Source: Desulfuromonas sp.
Lineage (GTDB): Bacteria; Desulfobacterota; Desulfuromonadia; Desulfuromonadales; Geopsychrobacteraceae
Assembly (NCBI GenBank): GCA_002869665.1
Contig: PKUG01000122.1
Location: 1 to 36,786 of the forward strand
Direction: 5' to 3'
DNA: 36,786 bases
Position 1 is the first letter of the stretch, and every line of letters starts with the position of its first letter. The position numbers and the translations under genes are program-made. Under the pieces are notes generated by a model. The model ran no database searches, was not told the DNA's origin, and was given only the letters and a program-made list of their open reading frames with translations. Of the stretch, positions 33,715 through 36,786 are shown piece by piece.

Positions 33715-34920
33715 ATGATGAGTGGTGACAACATAAGAGATGATGGCGAGACCATAGGCTTGTTTGAGCCGTTGATGGTGAGTGAAGGTTCTCCGCAGCG
33801 CGCGGAGCTCAATGATCTGGTGCTCGATCTGGCAACGGCCTCCGCACGCTTCTCCGGAAGCTTGCCTCCATCCATCGCCGATGCCCTGGCAGACCTGATC
33901 CGCTCAATGAATTGCTACTACAGCAATTTGATCGAGGGGCATAACACGCACCCGGTCGATATCGAGCGAGCTCTGAATGATGACTACAGTGCCGACCCGG
34001 AAAAGCGTGACCTGCAACTCGAAGCCAGGGCGCATATCGCTGTCCAAAGATGGATCTACGAGGGTGGTGTGGGCGAAAGTCCGACGTCCCCGAAAATGAT
34101 CAGGGAAATCCACCGACGCTTTTGTGAGTTGTTACCGCCTGAACTGCTCTTTGTCGAAATTCCCGCCACGGGCGAGAGGATCCCTGTTGTGCCGGGCGAA
34201 CTCAGAACCAGGGACGTTGAAGTCGGTCGCCATGTCGCGATCAGTCCGGGATCGGTTCCACGTTTTCTCGAACGAATACATAGTGTCTACCAACGAGTGG
34301 GGCGGATTGAAGCCATTCTTGCGGCAGGGTGCGCGCACCACCGACTGCTCTGGGTTCACTCGTTTCTGGATGGCAATGGCCGTGTGGCGCGATTGATGTC
34401 CTATGCGATGTTGAGAAACGCGCTGGACACAAAGGGTCTTTGGTCTGTTGCGCGCGGTCTTGCCCGAAACGAAACAGAATACAAGCGTCACCTTGCTGCC
34501 TGTGACCAGCCTCGGCATGGTGATCGCGACGGACGTGGCACATTGAGTGAAGTGGCGCTTGCAGATTTCACAGCATTCTTTCTGAGAATCTGTCTTGATC
34601 AGATCAAATTCATGGAAGGCCTGATGAAACCCGACCGGTTGCGCGATCGCGTCTTGATCTGGAGTGAAGAAGAAATGCGTGCAGGGACGCTACCTCCCAA
34701 ATCCGATACGGTTTTACGTGCGGTGCTTATGCAGGGTTCGATCAAACGTGCGGATGTCGTTTCTCTTCTCGGCGTCACGGAAAGAAGTGCTCGCCGGGTC
34801 ACATCAGCGCTGTTGGAAATCGGTGCACTTCAGTCCAAAAGTACGCGCGCACCGCTTCACCTTAATTTCCCCGCGAAGCTTGCAGGACGGTGGATGCCGG
34901 GACTCTTTCCAGAGGAGTAA
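33715..34920 (+). CDS. Fic family protein with N-terminal inhibitory motif and C-terminal wHTH-like region
   Basis: Fic core HSFLDGNGRVAR; N-terminal SNLIEG fits the (S/T)xxxE(G/N) inhibitory motif; C-terminal VLMQGSIKRADVVSLLGVTERSARRVTSALLEIGAL resembles a winged helix. Confidence 0.93.
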   Translation: MMSGDNIRDDGETIGLFEPLMVSEGSPQRAELNDLVLDLATASARFSGSLPPSIADALADLIRSMNCYYSNLIEGHNTHPVDIERALNDDYSADPEKRDLQLEARAHIAVQRWIYEGGVGESPTSPKMIREIHRRFCELLPPELLFVEIPATGERIPVVPGELRTRDVEVGRHVAISPGSVPRFLERIHSVYQRVGRIEAILAAGCAHHRLLWVHSFLDGNGRVARLMSYAMLRNALDTKGLWSVARGLARNETEYKRHLAACDQPRHGDRDGRGTLSEVALADFTAFFLRICLDQIKFMEGLMKPDRLRDRVLIWSEEEMRAGTLPPKSDTVLRAVLMQGSIKRADVVSLLGVTERSARRVTSALLEIGALQSKSTRAPLHLNFPAKLAGRWMPGLFPEE

Positions 34921-35002
34921 ACCAGGCAAGCGGCAGTTCTTGTCCAAGACATGAGCCGTTGGTGATGGAACTGACTTGTCCGATCTTGATCCGGTCCCGA
35001 GG

Positions 35003-35750
35003 AAAACTAGGGACACTTCCTAATTTTTCTGGGTCTGCCCGGTCTTTTTGGTCTTAAAGCCGTATCCAGCTTAAATTCCATCTCCTTGATAAATGTGTCA
35101 GGACCGAACGGTCGTCCGGTCTTTGTCGCCTGGCGCAGTAATTTCTCCGCCACCTCGTCCTGTTGCCGCATGAATGCCGCGTAGTTTTTCACGTCAGTCG
35201 GATCGAGCCATGATGGCTCGTGGAGCAGTTCGTCTTTTACCCCCGTAAGGTGCGCTTTTGCGCTTGACCAGCAGTATTCCTCCGCTTTGTCCGCAAGGTC
35301 GGGTTTAAGAGGATTGTTCTCGATATAGCGGGCCACGGTCCAGAGGTATTCGTCCTTGTCGACAATGCAGGAATAAAAGCGGTTCTGCCAGATACGCCCG
35401 CTCTGTTTCGTTTTTCGATTCAGGTACTGGGTGTAGACCTGGTTGGTCAGGCCGACACCACGGGCCAGCGAATTCTCTTTCTCCGGAACAGCTAGCAGGT
35501 GAACGTGATTGTCCATCAGGCAGTAGGCCCAGATTTGCAGGGAGAAGCGTTTGGAATATGTCGCGAGAAGTCGCAGATATGTCTGGCGATCTTCATCATC
35601 GAAAAAGACCGTTGCGCGATTGTTGCCGCGCTGGGTGACGTGATGGGGATAATCGATGGCGATAACGCGTGCGATTCTTGGCATGGGGAGAGAATAGTTG
35701 TTGTAGATGGGAGGTGCAAGGATAAAATAAGGGAAGTGTCCCTAGTTTTT
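35003..35750 (-). mobile_element. RAYT-type element bounded by perfect 18-bp inverted repeats
   Basis: aaaactagggacacttcc (35003-35020) and ggaagtgtccctagtttt (35732-35749) flank the transposase ORF. Confidence 0.75.
35007..35684 (-). CDS. REP-associated tyrosine (Y1/IS200-like) transposase
   Basis: MPRIARVIAIDYPHHVTQRGNNRATVFFDDEDRQTYLRLL...WAYCLMDNHVHLLAVPEKENSLARGVG...GRIWQNRFYSCIVDKDEYLWTVARYIENNPLKPDL: HUH motif NHVHLL and catalytic Tyr region. Confidence 0.94.
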   Translation of the reverse strand: MPRIARVIAIDYPHHVTQRGNNRATVFFDDEDRQTYLRLLATYSKRFSLQIWAYCLMDNHVHLLAVPEKENSLARGVGLTNQVYTQYLNRKTKQSGRIWQNRFYSCIVDKDEYLWTVARYIENNPLKPDLADKAEEYCWSSAKAHLTGVKDELLHEPSWLDPTDVKNYAAFMRQQDEVAEKLLRQATKTGRPFGPDTFIKEMEFKLDTALRPKRPGRPRKIRKCP

Positions 35751-35809
35751 GCCGTCACTCCCTGAAGGGCTTGTATCCTCTTCCTATGGGGCAGTATATC
35801 TGAACATTT

Positions 35810-36598
35810 TTATTTCGTAAGCTCATCAATGGCTTCAATGACCTCTTCCGACATAAAAACATTGTAATGTGAAAAGCCCTTCGCTTCTTTATACGAAGCA
35901 TCAATTCCCGCATTTGTCAGCTTTTCTATGTATTGGTTTGTAAAGCGTGGAGGAACGGTTTTGTCTTCAGTACCCGCAATCCCGATAACTTTCGTATTAT
36001 TACCAATCTTCTTCATATAGGTGCTGGGAGAAAGACTTTTCTTCCAATGACTTTTCCAACTAAACAGATTGCAAGGACAGGCAATAAGGACAGAAGCATC
36101 AATTATGTCCGGGTACTTGCCAATGATAACGCCTGTGGCAATCGCACCACCGGAGTACCCGACAACGATGAGTTTCTCAGGATTGTAGTGTGTTTTTAAA
36201 TTATCGATTGCTTCGGCAATCGCTTTCACATTGTGTGGCGTGTTGTTGTCATATCGATTGTGAGCATTTCCTGTCGAAAAGATCGTCTGGCTGTCGAAAT
36301 ATCCCGGTCTTAGGAGAACCACGACAACAATATCGTTTTCTTCAGGGGAAATTTTCGGGACGACCCTGGTGAAATAATCCGCTGCCCGCCCGCTTGAAGT
36401 ATCGCCATGAAGAAATACGACGAGTGATTTTGGATTTTGTTTTGCGTTGAAAGTTATGGTTCGCAGGCACTCCCCATTTCCAGAAACCCAATTGATATTA
36501 TCTGGTGGGTTACAATTTTTCAGGGCTGTTTTTGATTGTTTGGCACATCCAGATGCAGTGAAAATAATCAGAAGGAATAGAAGGAATATTGCTCGCAT
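35810..36598 (-). CDS. Alpha/beta-hydrolase family lipoprotein
   Basis: Lipobox FTASGCAK; FLHGDTSSGRAADYF; nucleophile elbow VGYSGGAIATG; GTEDKTVPP. Start trimmed to ATG 36598 (MRAIFLLFLL). Confidence 0.85.
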   Translation of the reverse strand: MRAIFLLFLLIIFTASGCAKQSKTALKNCNPPDNINWVSGNGECLRTITFNAKQNPKSLVVFLHGDTSSGRAADYFTRVVPKISPEENDIVVVVLLRPGYFDSQTIFSTGNAHNRYDNNTPHNVKAIAEAIDNLKTHYNPEKLIVVGYSGGAIATGVIIGKYPDIIDASVLIACPCNLFSWKSHWKKSLSPSTYMKKIGNNTKVIGIAGTEDKTVPPRFTNQYIEKLTNAGIDASYKEAKGFSHYNVFMSEEVIEAIDELTK

Positions 36599-36786
36599 AT
36601 TCTGTGTCCTCTGTGTGGTGTTGGTATAGGAAAACAAGTTGTCACTATAGTACTAAGAATTTTGAGTTGTAAGAGAATTTTTTTCTGGACGCATTTGCCG
36701 TTTCCCCAGACCGGAACCTTCCCGATCGGCATTGTCCATTTTTGGGCAAAAAGTTCTGGCCAAGCAAGCCGGACAGGCCCCCCCCC

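Overview
Desulfuromonadales/Geobacter-like chromosomal window (taxonomic guess from gene content only). The left ~20 kb is a minus-strand block of secreted, DUF11-repeat (TIGR01451-like) surface proteins arranged as two paralogous modules. Module A (19800->7744): 1123-aa multi-DUF11 protein, 164-aa single-DUF11 protein, two tandem mid-size proteins (466 and 406 aa), and a 1677-aa protein with a DUF11/SdrD_B-like N-terminus and a predicted outer-membrane beta-barrel C-terminus. Module B (7282->left edge): 1319-aa multi-DUF11 protein, 160-aa single-DUF11 protein, 413-aa mid-size protein, and a truncated paralog of the 1677-aa protein running off the window (1..1396, absent from the ORF track because it has no stop here). 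Module A is preceded by a GEMM-I-family cyclic-dinucleotide riboswitch candidate (about 20048..20145, minus). My manual alignment puts an A at the Vc2 G20 position, the signature of the cGAMP-sensing GEMM-Ib subclass, and an intrinsic terminator follows. Module B is preceded by a different ~460-nt structured leader that also ends in a terminator-like element and may encode a ~51-aa basic peptide. The right ~16 kb is mostly ordinary: acetyl-CoA hydrolase/CoA-transferase, BamD-like lipoprotein, crcB-DUF190-TerB-like-methyltransferase-mlaA-mlaC, an Ala-rich repeat protein, RelE-like orphan, monoheme cytochrome c, bacteriohemerythrin, FKBP PPIase, enoyl-CoA hydratase, class II-type Fic protein, a RAYT/Y1 transposase bounded by perfect 18-bp inverted repeats, and an alpha/beta-hydrolase lipoprotein. 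All family calls were made by eye; no database search was run.
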